A DNA stretch of 64,000 bases. It comes from Peromyscus leucopus (Eukaryota; Chordata; Mammalia; Rodentia; Cricetidae). A model generated the notes under the pieces. The model saw nothing but the letters and a program-made list of their open reading frames with translations, had not been told where the DNA came from and ran no database searches. The stretch lies in assembly GCF_004664715.2 (NCBI RefSeq), contig NC_051075.1, forward strand, positions 89,441,709-89,505,708, written 5' to 3'. The translations under genes and the position numbers were made by a program. Positions 32,241 through 43,800 of the stretch are shown piece by piece; the stretch's first letter is position 1, and every line of letters starts with the position of its first letter.

Positions 32241-32789
32241 CCATTACTTACTGCATGTAAGTCCTCAGGGAGGAGTGGGGTTGGGTAAGTCCTTTTTGAC
32301 TCCCTGAAAGAATATTGGCAGGCCCAAGCTCGTGCATACACAAATGTTTTGAGGCTACATAATACAGTAACAAGAACCAAGAAGAGACCCCCTCCTCCCC
32401 TACTCCATTTATAAAGGGAAATTTTCATTGCTCCTTATGTTGGGCTGAGGACTTCTTCAAACCTACATCTACATTCCACATGATAAAGCACATCAATGCA
32501 CTGACTAAATGCAAGGCCTCATGCTCAGACATTGATGTAGATGACCAAAGGGCAATTTCTATTTTTAGGATGCTGTGAAAGGATAGACAGATAGGTAAGA
32601 GCAGTGAGCAAGGAAACAACCAAAGAAGTGCTTTAGCAAGGAAGAACGTCCTGAGAAAACACTGAAAGAGTTTGAGGAGAAAACCCTATTTCACTTCATA
32701 GAAGATGTCTCTCTTCTAGTCAAATCAACCACCAACTTGGGAGCCTATTGGCCACTGCACACACTTTCCTTTTAGTTAGATCAGCTTTC
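32241..32789. other. Unannotated stretch
   Basis: May include more degraded L1 3' UTR. The minus frames 32234-32428 and 32425-32619 show no domain. Confidence 0.3.
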
Positions 32790-32845
32790 AGGCTGGAGGG
32801 ATGGCTCAGCTGTTAAAGGCTAGGCTCACAACCAAAAATATAAGA
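32790..32845 (+). mobile_element. B2 SINE 5' fragment
   Basis: 'caggctggagggatggctcagc' followed by 'taggctcacaacca' is a B2 with an internal loss; about 55 bp remain. Confidence 0.65.
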
Positions 32846-33029
32846 GCAGCTTTCTTCACTCTGTGAGAGGTTTCTCTTCCTCTTTATCTACTGGCCAGGG
32901 CTTGACTGGATTCCACAGAGCCCACCCAGGTTAGCAGGGAGGGATTTATTATAGGGTTTTGGAAGCTTACAAATTTGAGGTGTGAAGGCCAAATGAACCA
33001 CAATAAATGCGAATGTTCAGGTATTTCTG
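32846..33029. other. Unannotated stretch
   Basis: Nothing recognised. Confidence 0.3.
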
Positions 33030-33425
33030 TGGTGGGATATATATAGTCTTGGGGGTATATGCCCAAGAATAGTATAGATAAGTCATATTATAATTTTATT
33101 TTTAATTTTTTGAGAATCCTTCCGACTGTTTTCCATACTACCTGCGACATCATACACTCCCACCAACAGTGAGAAAGGGTTTCCCTGTGTCCAGAATGTG
33201 TGGTCATTTCTTTTCCTGATGATAACCATTCTAACTGGAGTTATATGGGGTTTCCAACCAATTTTAAATTTGCATTACCCTAAATGCTAAAGATGTTGAA
33301 CACTTTAAAAATTAAATATTGGCCATTTGTAGTTTTTCCTTTGAGAACTGTCTGTTCAGTTTATTATATCATTTACTGAGTGAGAATTTGTTTTGGGGCA
33401 TTTAATTTTTGTAGTTCTTTATATA

Positions 33426-33766
33426 TGTCTTAGGGTTTTATTGCTGTGAAGAGACACTATGGTCTCTTGAGACTGGCTTACAGTTTCAGGGGTTTAATCC
33501 GTTATTATAATAGTGCAAAGCATGGCAGCATGCAGGCAGACCTGGTGTTGGGAAGGTGGATGAGAGTTTTACATCTGGATCTGTAGGCAGAAGGGAAAGA
33601 CAGTGAGCCACTAGGCCTGAATTGAGCTTCTGAAACCTCAAATCCCATCCCCAGTAACACACCTTTTCCAGCAAGGCCACACCTACTGTAACAAGGTCAC
33701 ACCACCTAATCCTTCCCAAATGGTTCCACTAACTGGGGACCAAGCTTCAAACACGAGCCTGTGGGG
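33426..33766 (-). mobile_element. MaLR-like LTR nested in L1
   Basis: Antisense copy with 'tgtcttagggttttattgctgtgaagagacac' (in part), 'agtttcaggggtttaatcc', 'agcatggcagcatgcaggcagac' and 'aaggccacacctactgtaac'. L1 sequence resumes at about 33770 with 'tctctaaatgtctgtttgtg'. The minus frame 33486-33719 is inside it. Confidence 0.8.
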
Positions 33767-34427
33767 AATTTCTCTAAATGTCTGTTTGTGTGCCAATATT
33801 TTTATCTTTGTCACTTTGGCTCTGTAGTATAACTAGAGATTGGGTATTGTGATCTCAGATGAGCAGCTGTGTTCTTTCTGCTCAGGATTGTTGCGTATCT
33901 TTGGAGTCTTTTGTGCTTCTGTATGAATTTTATGTTTTTTTTTCTAGTTTTGTGAACAATGTCATGGGAAGTTTAATGGAGATTGTGTAGCACCTGTAGA
34001 TTAACTTAGATAATTCAGCCAAGTTCACAGCATTAATCCTGCTAACCTGTGAGTTTGCAAGGTCCTTGATCTTCTAAATTGATAAAATAATTCCTAAATT
34101 GTCTTCTTTAATTTCTATTTTGTGTCTTAACATTTTCATTATAGATACCTTTTACCATTTTGGTTGTATTTATTCCTAGGTAAATATATTATTGTGATGG
34201 GGTAGGTTTCATAATTTCTTTTTTTGGAAAGTGTAGTATATATAAAAGAGGTACAGATTTTTTGTATGTTAACTTTTAATCTTTTGACTTCGTTGTATTT
34301 ATTAGATTTAAGAGTTTCATAGTGGAGTCCTTAGTGTTTTTTAAATATAGAATCATATCATCTACAAATAGGGATAAATTGCCTTCTTTATTTGCCATTT
34401 GTATTAATTTATATCTTTCTCTTGTTC

Positions 34428-34797
34428 TGTAGACAGAAGTTTCTGTTCCACCCGGTCCTGCAGCCATTCAGTCTTAAATAAACACACAGAGGCTTATATT
34501 AATTATAAACTGTTAGGCCTATTACTCAGGCTTATATAACTAGCTCTTATGCTTAAATTAACCCATAATTCTTTCTATGTTTAGCCACGTGGCTTGGTAC
34601 CTTTTCTCAGTCCAACATTCTCATCTTACTTCCTCTGCATCTGGCTGGCAACTCCATCTCTTTTTTCCTCTTCCCAGACTTCTCCTAGTCTGAGCACCCT
34701 GCCTACACTTGCTAGCTGGCTACTGGCCAATCAGCGTTTTATTAAACCGATGGAAGTGACGAATCTTTACAGTGTACAAGAGCATTATCCAACAGCA
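34428..34797. mobile_element. Solo LTR with perfect 6-bp duplication, inside L1 reverse transcriptase
   Basis: A 370-bp block from TGTAGACAG to CAACAGCA is flanked on both sides by TTGTTC (34422-34427 and 34798-34803). It contains 'aataaacacacagaggctta', 'gctcttatgcttaaatt', 'gccacgtggcttggtacc' and 'ggccaatcagcgttttatt' (in parts), a block I know as a rodent class II LTR. It entered the antisense L1 just upstream (in L1 sense) of the active-site box. Direction not settled. Confidence 0.85.
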
Positions 34798-36840
34798 TTG
34801 TTCTATTTATGTATTTAAGATTTTTGAATGCTATGCTGAGTGAGTGGGGGAGAGTGAACAAACGTGTTCATCCCAGGCTTAGGAGCAGTCCTCTTCAGTT
34901 TTCCCTATTTAGTATAACACTGACTATAGATTTGTCATATATAGCCTTAGTAAACTGAGATATGTTCCTCTTATTCCTTTCTTTAGGACTTTTATTAGGA
35001 AGGACATTTAAAATTTATCAAGTACTATTTCTGTGTCTATTGAGGCAATCATGTGATTTATGTCCTAAGTCTACTGATATACATTCCATTTACTGATTTG
35101 CATGTGCTGAATCAACCTTGCATTACTGGGGTGGCACCAATCTAGTAGTGAGCTTCTAAATATGTTCTAGTATTTGCAAGTACTTGGTTAGGAACTTTCA
35201 CATCCAGGTAGATCAGGAAAATTGGCCTGTAGTTGTGTCTGTGTGTTATCTAATTTTAGTGTCAGAGTAATACTAGCTTTGTAGAATGAATTTGGTAGTG
35301 TTTCTCCATTTTCTATTTTGTGGAACAGTTTGAGAAGTGTTGGTATTAAGTATTTTTTAAAAGTTTGATAGAATTTTTCAGTGAATCTGTCTAGTCCTGG
35401 GCTTTTCTTTGCAGGCAAACTTTTTATTACTATTTCAATCCTGTTGCTTGTGATGGGCCTATTTAAATTGTATACACCTTGATTTAATTTTGGTGGATGT
35501 ATGTGTTTAGGAGTTCATCTATTCCTTCTAACTTCTCACTTTTGGAATGTTTGTTTTCAAAATATCTCATAATGATCCTTTAGATTTTCCTGGGGTCTCT
35601 AACTTTGTTAATTTGGGCCTCCTCTCTCTTTTGCTTAGTTTAGCTAAGGATTTCTCATTCTTCTTTATTGTTTTTAAAGAATCAAGTCTTTGTTTTGTTG
35701 AGTCTTTGAGTTGTCATTTTGTCTCTATTTTATTAACATTTATCTTAATTTTTCTATTGCTTACATGTACTATACTTGCATTTACCATCACATTATTTTT
35801 ATGTCTAGAACACTGAGGTGTATTCTTTTGTTGTTTTGGTTCTTATTCTGGTTGGTAGAATTTTGGTTATTCTTTCTTTCTCACCTGCAAGGGCTTTGCT
35901 GATTTGTTTCAGTGGGCACTCTGAGTTCGCTTCCTATCACCCCTTGGATCAGCTATTTCTCCTATAAAATTTCTCCTTTCTTATGTACTCATAAGGACTG
36001 TCTTTGTTCCTCCCCTGTATGTAATATTCCTTTATGTGTCATTGGTAGTGATTACTTGGTTGTCATGAGCTGCTTTAATTTGTGCTTACCTTGTCATAGT
36101 ACTATTTCCCCCATCCATTTTAAGAGATGACTCTGCTGGATAGAGCAATCTTGCTTGACAGTTATTTACTTTCAGAGCTTGAAGCACAACACTCCATGAT
36201 TTTCTGGCTTTTAGGATTGTTGACAAGGGATCTGACCTTATTCTGCCTGTTGTCTTTGCAGGCTGACTCCCATGTATTTTTGACATCTTGATATGATATG
36301 GAGAGATTCTTCTCTGGCCATGCCTATTTGGGGTTCTAAATGCTTCTTGAATGTTTATTTCTTTTTCTGGATTTGGAAAAAAATTCTGCAATGATTACAT
36401 TGAATAAGCTATTTGTGCCTTGGGACTTTGTTTTAGCTCTTTGCTCTACTCTATGAGTCCTTAGGTTTGGTCTTTTGAACATACGCCAAAGCCCTTGGCA
36501 GTATCAGTCATGCTTATTAATTGATTTTTTTTTTTTAAAAATTCTGTTTGCATTTATTTTGACTTATCTTCTATTCTTGAAATCCATTCTGCTTGGTCAT
36601 GTCTATAGATGATGTTTCCACTCTGTTATTTAATTTTATTGATTGAATTTTTAATTTCCAGAAATTCTGTTTGGTCCTTTTTGTGAGTTTTTATTTCCTC
36701 ACTAAAGTTTTTCCTTCATGATTTTGATATTCTCTTCCAAGGTACTGGCCATTTTACCCACTGTGGTAACTCTCTGGTCTAGGTTCTAAATTGATTTCCT
36801 TACTTTGTTCATTTGAATTCTTTATATGGTTATTGATCTT

Positions 36841-37579
36841 TTTTTTTTTTAAAGTAGGGCTCTCAAATCTTTTTCTGGCATGTCAGCCATCTCATTATCT
36901 GTGGTTTGGGGTATTGAGGAAGTGAGCTTGTGGAGATGTCACGGTGGGTTGTTGTCTTACATCTCTGTGGGTTTTTGTTGTGTTTTGAACATCTGTTGGG
37001 AAGAGTGTGCTATTCAGTTATGTTTTCTCCTTTACCTATTATTTGGTGTGCTTATTTTATTTCCTGTGAGTCCTGCTGGTGAGTTGTCCTTACTTGGAAT
37101 TGTGTTTCCTCCTGCTTTTTATGGGCGAGGCTGATTGCAGTAAAGTACATAAAGATTTACCAGTAAGCAATCCTGGTTTGGGCTTGCAGTGAAAGGTCCT
37201 TGTGCACTTCATTATGTCCCCAGTAAGGTTCAGAGGCAGGGCACTAGGGTGTTGGTTGGGAAAACTGTAGTTTAAAGGTTTTTCTTTTTTTAAGAGCTAA
37301 GGGTATTGATATTTAAATAATGATACTAGGAAGGAATGGAAAGAAGAGGGAAGACAGAGCAGAGTATGAATGAGAAGGGTAGCATGTCAGTTAGAGGCCT
37401 GAGATACTGTAGAGGAACAATTGCAGGGGGAGGGGAAAGAAGGGAGTGTTGTGAGGCCTTGTCTGGCAAGACACAAGTTAAAACACGATAACGTAACAAA
37501 ATACAAAATTGTAACTAATAATAAAAACAGGAACAGAAACAACCAAAATAAGAGTGAAAAATAGAAATAAGCCATAACA
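36841..37579. other. Possible degraded L1 5' end, then unannotated
   Basis: A poly-T at 36840-36852 is followed by T-rich text that may be the L1 5' side up to about 37135. The A-rich remainder (37270-37580) shows no recognised element. Confidence 0.35.
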
Positions 37580-37737
37580 GGACTTGGAGGGATGGCTCAG
37601 CAGTTAAAAGCACATACTGCTCTTTTTGAGGACTTGAGTGGCTTCCAAAACCCATGTATAGTGGCTCACAACCTCTTGTAAATTCAGTTTCAGAGGTTCA
37701 ACACTCTCTTCTGGCTTCTCTGTGCACTGCATGCATG

Positions 37738-37793
<56 letters not shown>

Positions 37794-37800
37794 TAAAAAA
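37580..37800 (+). mobile_element. B2 SINE with (CA)n tail
   Basis: 'aggacttggagggatggctcagcagtt' (in part) starts a B2; the 3' part has expanded to (CA)n at 37740-37788. Confidence 0.85.
37740..37788. repeat. (CA)n microsatellite
   Basis: About 24 CA units growing from the B2 3' end. Confidence 0.98.
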
Positions 37801-37840
37801 TCATAAAAATATAAACAGTAACTCAGAATACAATGTATTA

Positions 37841-38440
37841 TGCCTTTTCTCAGTATTTCTTCCTCATTGTGGTCTAATTTCATTCTCTTGCATGTGGATA
37901 TCCAAGTTCCCCATTACCATTTATTGAAAAAAAATGGTCCTTTCCCAGTGTTGGTTCCTAGTACTTTTGTCAATCTTCAGTTGGCTGCATATGTTTGGCC
38001 TGACTTCTGGAATTTCTATTCTGGTCCATTTGTTTATCTATTTTTTAATTGCCAATACCATATCATTTTTATTACAATAGCTTTGTAGTAGGTTTTGAAG
38101 TCAGGCTGTATCACGCCTTCCACTTTATACGAAGAAGGATTTGACTGCTACTTTTGTAGTTCTATATTAATTTAAGCTCATTTGCTCTTGGCATACAAAA
38201 ATGCTTCTAGTATTAGCATATGGTTTTTGCACACAGGATCATTGCTAAATTTGTTATTCTTTTTCTTGGTAGGATTTGGAAGTGACATAAACATAAATCT
38301 ACATAATTTGGAAATGGTGATTTAGGCCTTATTTTCTGATTTCTATGATATTTATTCTTCCTCTTTCCTGATTGCGCTGGCTAGAACTTCCAGAAGTCTG
38401 TTGAATAAAAATATAGAATGTGGGCCTCTCCTTCCACACC
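37841..38440 (-). mobile_element. L1 ORF2 fragment, antisense
   Basis: Antisense ORF2 phrases: 'tggatatccaagttcccc' with 'accatttattgaa', 'caataccatatcattttt' with 'tagctttgtagta', and 'ggctagaacttccag' with 'tctgttgaataaaa'. Diverged and without intact frames. Confidence 0.7.
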
Positions 38441-38627
38441 TTTGGGAGCCTTTGGCTCTTCCTCACTTAGTGCAAGGTCAGCTGCTGGCTTGTGAGTCAC
38501 CCTATGCTGAGGTAATTCTTTCTGCAGTGCAGCTACCTCCTATAGGTTGGGCATGGCCATCACTGTCTGTCTTTTGTTTTAAACATTTCTGTTGAGATTT
38601 ATTTAGCTGAGGCTAGTTTGTCACTTA
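38441..38627. other. Unannotated stretch
   Basis: Nothing recognised. Confidence 0.3.
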
Positions 38628-38833
38628 AAAAGGAATATGTATATGAGTGTGTGCCTGAGTGTATGCATGCACACCATGTCTGAAGGAGCCCAGAGATGTC
38701 AGAAGAGGGTGATGGATCTCCTGTAATAGGAGTTATGGTCAGTGTGAGCCACTCTATGGGTACTGGGAACCAAAAGCTGGGTCCTCTGCAGGAGCAGTAA
38801 GCAGTCTTAGTTGATGAGCAATCTCTCCAGCAC
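38628..38833 (-). mobile_element. B2/B3 SINE
   Basis: Antisense SINE ending 'gatgagcaatctctccagca' with 'gggaaccaaaagctgggtcctctgcaggagcag' (in parts). Confidence 0.8.
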
Positions 38834-38844
38834 CCACTGCCTTT

Positions 38845-39058
38845 CTTTTGTAGGCACGGGTGCATGCGGTCGGTGTATGTGTGTGCTTGTTCATGTGGAG
38901 AACCAAGACCAGCACCAATTCTCTCTCTCAACTGCTCTCTACCTTAATTTTTGAGACAGGGTCTCTCACTGAATTTGGAACTACCCAATTGGACTTGACT
39001 GGCTGGCCTCTCCAGTGCTGGGGTCATAAGCATGTGTCACTATGTCCTATCCCATTTG
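38845..39058 (-). mobile_element. B3 SINE
   Basis: Antisense B3 with 'tgagacagggtctctcactg', 'gactggctggcctctccag' and 'gtgctggggtcataagcatgtgtcac' (in parts). The 213-codon frame 38860-39501 is made of this SINE plus the next LTR and is not a gene. Confidence 0.75.
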
Positions 39059-39084
39059 AAAATGTAGGGTCTGAATCCAGGTCG

Positions 39085-39463
39085 TGTCCTAGTCCCCCCC
39101 CACCCCCACCCACACTCTGCTTTGCCGTGATAAACACTGACCAAAAGCATCTTAGTGAGGCAAAAGTTTGTTTTCACAATCTGTCACTGAGGGAAGTCAC
39201 TGCAGAAACTCAAGGCAGGAGCTGGAGCAGGAACTGGAGCAAAATTACTGCTTTGATTTCCATGGCTTGCTCACCTTTCTTTTTTATATATCTTAGGATC
39301 TGCCAGGGACAGCACCATCAACAGAGATCTGGGTCTTCCCATATTCAATCATCAATCAAGAAAAGGCTCCACAGGACACTATTGGAAGAAATTCTTCAAT
39401 TGAGACGCCCTCTTCGAAGGTATGTCCAGGTTTGTGTCAATTTGACAAAAACTAACCAGTACA
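39085..39463 (-). mobile_element. MaLR-like LTR
   Basis: Antisense copy with 'ctgctttgccgtgataaacac', 'aactcaaggcaggagctgg', 'ccatggcttgctcacc', 'caatcatcaatcaagaaaa' and 'gtcaatttgacaaaaactaaccagtaca' (in parts), same family as 28518 and 55668. A run of C at 39094-39101 follows the entry edge. Confidence 0.75.
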
Positions 39464-41768
39464 GGCCTTCATGCTTGTCCAACAAGAACTTTACCAACTG
39501 AACACCTCCCTAGCCCCTGACCAGTAGAGTCTTGAGGTTGAGTGGCTGGGAGGACTCATATGAGCCCCTCATGAGATCTGACCTACTAACATTCCTTTAT
39601 GGACATAATAAGGAATAATGAAGCTCACAGGTCCCTCAAAAGACCTCCATGAGAACCCCTTTGCAACTCCTCCCATCCTTGAATTCTATGAGCAGATCCA
39701 GAAGTGAAGGGATAATCTCAGAAGAGTGCATGGAGTTCCTATCTAACCCAGGAAGTACTTGTAGGGTACTGGATCTCTGAAGTTGGAAGCAAGAGCCAAT
39801 AATGTATAGGCGTTTTCTTTAATGTGACCTCATTTGCATCTATAAATTGACAAGACTGGTGATGTTTGGAGAGATATCCAGTACCAAATGAGTTACATTC
39901 AATCATAATTATTTGCTAACAATGCAAACTTTTACTGACTTCAAACCCATTTGCTCTCTTTTACAATCTTACCTGTACTTGTAAAACACTATGCCTGAAG
40001 CCATCGAGTTTGTGTGTTCTTCAGTATTTTAGAAAGACAACTTTATTAAGGCAGAGGAAAGGAGTCCCCATAAAAAACTGTATACACACCTGCAACCAAC
40101 AAGCTTATTGACGCTATGGAGAGACACTCTGCATTTCTTTTCAGTAGCTGTCTGAACTTGTCAAAGCTCCTCAAACAGTCTACTAATAATAGCTATCCAC
40201 AGCCATTGTCCAGCACCTTGAAATACTGCTCAGCCCATCCTTTTCTGATCATAACCCCAGACAAGAACAACTATCCAGTCAGAGAAAGACAAAGAACAAC
40301 TAAGTGGAGACTTGTCCTATAGTGACCAATTGACTATGGTTTTCTTCAAGATTCTCCAGTACAAGCAGAAAGTGTCCTGCTCTTCTGGGATCCAGGGTGA
40401 GATTCCTGTCTGGCCCTTTAATTCTTCACCAGCCACAGTGGGGTGTAAGTTTTATGTTCACAGACCCACCTCTGTTGCCATGAAGGATTATACTTCTGGA
40501 CATACAGACAAAAATCATTAAAAGTGTGTAGATGGGCATGAGATAGATATAGTTTCCTCATGATCATTTTCTTTTAAAATGTGTACATGATGAAAGAGTT
40601 GATTTGAACAAGCAGAAAATTTCATCTGGGAATTTTTAGGGTGGGTAAGATCACATATTCTCAGGTTACTGTGACATTTGTGACAGGTTAAAAAAGATGA
40701 AAGATTAAATTAATGAATAAAAGAAGGAAGTCTGTAAGTATCTGGTTTTCTTGTAATTGGGATGGTTAACCATAATGCTATGAAATAAAACCCTGGGAAG
40801 GCATTTAGTTCACAATTGGCAAAAATAGTTAAAAATTGCAGTGGAACAGGCAGGGAAGTAAAAATGACAAATACTTGTAGTGCCAACTCTCATGTTTCTA
40901 GTTAATTGTAGACTCAAAGCCTAGATGCTGCTGCATGTGAAGATGTGATATTAGCAGCCGGACTTATCTGGGTCACTTGACAATAAGCAGGTAGGAGAAG
41001 AGGAGAAATTGACATCTAAAACTTATTTCCTTCCCAGATTATGAAACTGAAGAACTGTGAGGCAGGTTGTAACCTAACTAAATTGGTTGGTAAAACCAAT
41101 CACAGTTTTGTAGAGTCTACACTAACGCTGGGAAAGATAAACTATGACTTAGTAGAAAAGTCACCAACATGCCAGGATTAAATAAGTAAAAGAAGTTTCA
41201 TGATACTCGCTCTTTACAGCCAACTCCAACAAAATTGGACACAGAGCTTGAGATGCTCAGGCCACTAGGGTAGAATTGTTAGGGCCTTGGGGACAGTTGA
41301 TGCACAGGACTAGCATGGAGAGCAGTTGTGGGATTGGAACCCACACCCCTGTGTCCTTTGGCATTTTCTGGGATCTGAAAGTATTACCTGGAAATTGGAA
41401 ATCTTGAAAGCAGTTAATTCAATTTTAACGTCTTGGGTGCCATAGATAGACTGACTCTCTATTACCAGTCTTCCATTGATCTTTCATCTGTGTAGTTCTC
41501 AAGAGCACCATCCTCTTCAATTCTGTCTTACCCTGGGCATTCCTCTCTATCTTCCTCACCATATTGCTGGTACTTCAGCCCCTTCCTGATATCTATGTGC
41601 CTAACCACAGCCTGTTTCCCATCTGGAAACATCACATGTCTTATTCCCCTCTGAAAAGGTCTGTATGTACATTGTCTCCTTTACAGCATCTCCCACTTCC
41701 CACATTTCTTTTGATACTATTTCTCTTTGTTTTCCAAACATTCCTCCTGTTTTGAAGCCTACACCAAG
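39464..41768. other. 2.3 kb repeat-poor, no gene seen
   Basis: I recognise no repeat. Frames at 40116-40322, 40312-40521 and 41564-41755 have no domain features. The last 250 bp are pyrimidine-rich and could be a very old LINE2-type remnant, which I cannot confirm. Confidence 0.35.
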
Positions 41769-42147
41769 TGTGGTAGTTTGAATGAGAATGCCCCACCCCC
41801 CGCAGGCTTATATGTTATAGTATTTGGTTCCCCGGGCAGTGGAACTGTTTAGAAAGGATTAGGAGGTGTTGCCTTAGAGGAGTTTGTGCCACTGGTGGTG
41901 GGCTTTGAGGTTTCAAAAGCTCATGTCATTCCCAGCTGGCTCTCTCTGCCGCCTCATATTTGTAAATCAAGATGTCAGTTCTCAGTTACTGCTCCAGCTC
42001 ATGCCTGCCTGGCTGCTATCACCTGCCCCTGCTGTGATGGCCATAGATTCTAACCTTCTGGAACTATAAGCTGAAAATAAATTCCTTCTTCTATAAATTG
42101 TCTTTGCCATAGTGTTTTATCACAGCAACAGAAAAGTGATGAACACA
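41769..42147 (+). mobile_element. MaLR-like solo LTR
   Basis: Starts TGTGGTAGTTTGAATGAGAATG, then 'ggttccccgggcagtgg', 'attaggaggtgttgcctt', 'ggtgggctttgaggtttcaaaagc', AATAAA near 42076 and 'tttatcacagcaacag', ending near 42147. Flanking 5-mers CCAAG and CCAGG fit a decayed 5-bp duplication. Confidence 0.85.
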
Positions 42148-43104
42148 CCAGGCTTTCCACTCTTCTCTGGGGCACAGCCTCCTGTTGACATCACTCTGTT
42201 GAACTCACCTACTCCTCAGCCTGCTCAGTTGACATGTTTTCCGATTTCTTTGGAGACAAACCTAAAATCACTGTTGTTATTATAACTCTTCCCCTAGCAG
42301 TACCATGTATTCATCTACCGCTTAGGCTTGGTTTGTGTTATTGATGCTAGAGACAAAAACCTTTTCAGAGCCTCAAGCAAACTCAATCACATCCTGTCCC
42401 AGCCCCACTGATGCTCATGACAGATGCCTCTTACACAAGACTAGCTGCACAGTCTGTTGAATACTGTTGGGAAATTTACAAAACTGTACATTTTTGTGTT
42501 GGTATAACTTCATAACTTCTGATAGCCATCGTGTTGCAGGACACTCCATGATTTATGTTGTGTTTTCCCTGGCCAGTGCTTCCAGATCCCTGACCAATTC
42601 TATTTCTTTCATAACACAAAATCTTTCCTAATCCTTCTCGGTAGAGACCACCCCATGCAACTACAGAACACAAAGGTTTACTTATAAGCTTTGTTGTTTC
42701 TCACAAAGAATTCGCTCCTTAATTTCTGCTTTCCTAAACACCTGCATCTTTATCAAGACTCCAAGGAGGTGTTTGCCTCCTGACATGCCCCCCCCCCACT
42801 TCAGGAAACTTGCTCTCACAATTCTCCCTTTTTAGTGTGTCGTTAGATTTCTTCTCTTGGTGGCTCCTTCCCTTAGCCTAATGTGATTTAGTTCTCCAGA
42901 GCCTTCCTTTTATTCTAGAATATTCTATCATATTCTGATATAGCTCATCCTTTTCATGTCTGAATATCCTGCTTTCTAAGGCCATGATCAGCTGACCCTA
43001 GCCTCTGACACTGTTCTCACTGACATGGCTGTGGGGGAGTATCTTGTTCTCACCTTACACCATCCTCTTGGCAGTCTTCAACATTGGGGCACTCCTATTA
43101 TTTA
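42148..43104. other. Unannotated stretch
   Basis: No repeat or gene recognised. A run of nine C lies near 42788. Confidence 0.35.
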
Positions 43105-43126
43105 AAACAATCTTTATTTTCCAATT

Positions 43127-43176
<50 letters not shown>

Positions 43177-43325
43177 TGCCTTCATGAGTTTATGTGCACC
43201 ATATGTGTGAGGAATTCCATGGAGGGCATCAGATTCAGAACCACATGATGTGGATGCTGGGACCTGAACCTGAATCTTCTACAAGAGCAGTAGGTGCTCT
43301 TAACTACAAGCTCATCTCTCCAGTC
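43105..43325 (-). mobile_element. B2 SINE with internal (TG)n
   Basis: Antisense B2 ending 'ctcatctctccagtcc', with 'gacctgaacctgaatcttctacaagagcag' (in part) and an expanded (TG)n at 43129-43173 where the CA-rich tail was. Confidence 0.85.
43129..43173. repeat. (TG)n microsatellite
   Basis: About 22 TG units inside the B2. Confidence 0.98.
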
Positions 43326-43339
43326 CATGATAAGACTTT

Positions 43340-43556
43340 GTTGTTGTTGAATCAGGATCACATGTAGTCCAGGCTGGCCTCACAGGTCTTTTGTAGCCAA
43401 GAATGATCTCAAACTATTGAATCTTTAGCCTCCACCGCCTGAATGCTGGATTCATAGGCATGTGCCTGATTAGTGCAGTGCTTGCTAGTGCTTGGCTAAA
43501 ATCCAAGGCTTTATTTATACTAGGCAAGCACTCTACCACCTGGGCCATATCCCCAT
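43340..43556 (-). mobile_element. B4-type SINE
   Basis: Antisense B1-like part ('gtagtccaggctggcctcacagg', 'gtagccaagaatgatctcaaact') followed by the ID-like 'ctaggcaagcactctaccacctgggcc' (in parts), the B4 composite. Confidence 0.7.
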
Positions 43557-43654
43557 CTGGATAGTGTTATTTTCAAGATTTCTAACCCCAGTTTGTTCTT
43601 ATCAGTAGTATTACTAGATGACCTGGGTATGGCAAGCAGTGGTGCACAATTCTG

Positions 43655-43800
43655 CCTTGCACATACCCTTCTCAGTTCTTGGAATACTTTCCCTTTTCCT
43701 CCACCTTCTCCAGCTAGAGAAATGTATTCCATGTATCTTCCAAGTTCCAGCTTGGATGCCACCTCTCCTGGGTTGCTTTGGAAAACTAAAGTTCTCAGTG
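43655..43800 (-). mobile_element. L2 LINE 3' fragment
   Basis: Antisense L2 landmarks in order: 'cttggaatactttccc' with 'cctccacctt', then 'tccaagttccagcttggatgccacctctcc' and 'gggttgctttggaa' (in parts), the usual 'tcaaatgtcacctcc...aagcc' region. Ancient and non-coding. Confidence 0.65.

Larger units (their letters stand above)
33030..36840 (-). mobile_element. Long antisense L1 (old lineage) with two nested LTRs
   Basis: Minus-strand order from right to left is ORF1 (about 36800-35850), ORF2 (about 35800-33030). ORF1p remnants at 36086-36391 include 'NIQEAFRTPNRH' and 'QALKVNNCQARLLYP', typical of the L1 ORF1p C-terminal half. ORF2p reverse transcriptase remnants include 'KSPGLDRFTEKFYQTFK' (35188-35418) and 'LSLFVDDMILYL' (34276-34467), where the usual FADD active-site box reads FVDD. 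The LTRs at 34428-34797 and 33426-33766 are inserted. Further L1-like sequence may continue right to about 37135. Stops and frame breaks are frequent, so it is inactive. Confidence 0.8.

Noticed and set aside
34276..36391. Reverse transcriptase and ORF1p peptides as possible live genes
   Set aside because: They are scraps of a broken L1 with stops, an altered active-site box and LTR insertions.
38860..39501. 213-codon plus-strand open frame, longest in the window
   Set aside because: It translates an antisense B3 SINE and an antisense MaLR-like LTR; no protein domain.
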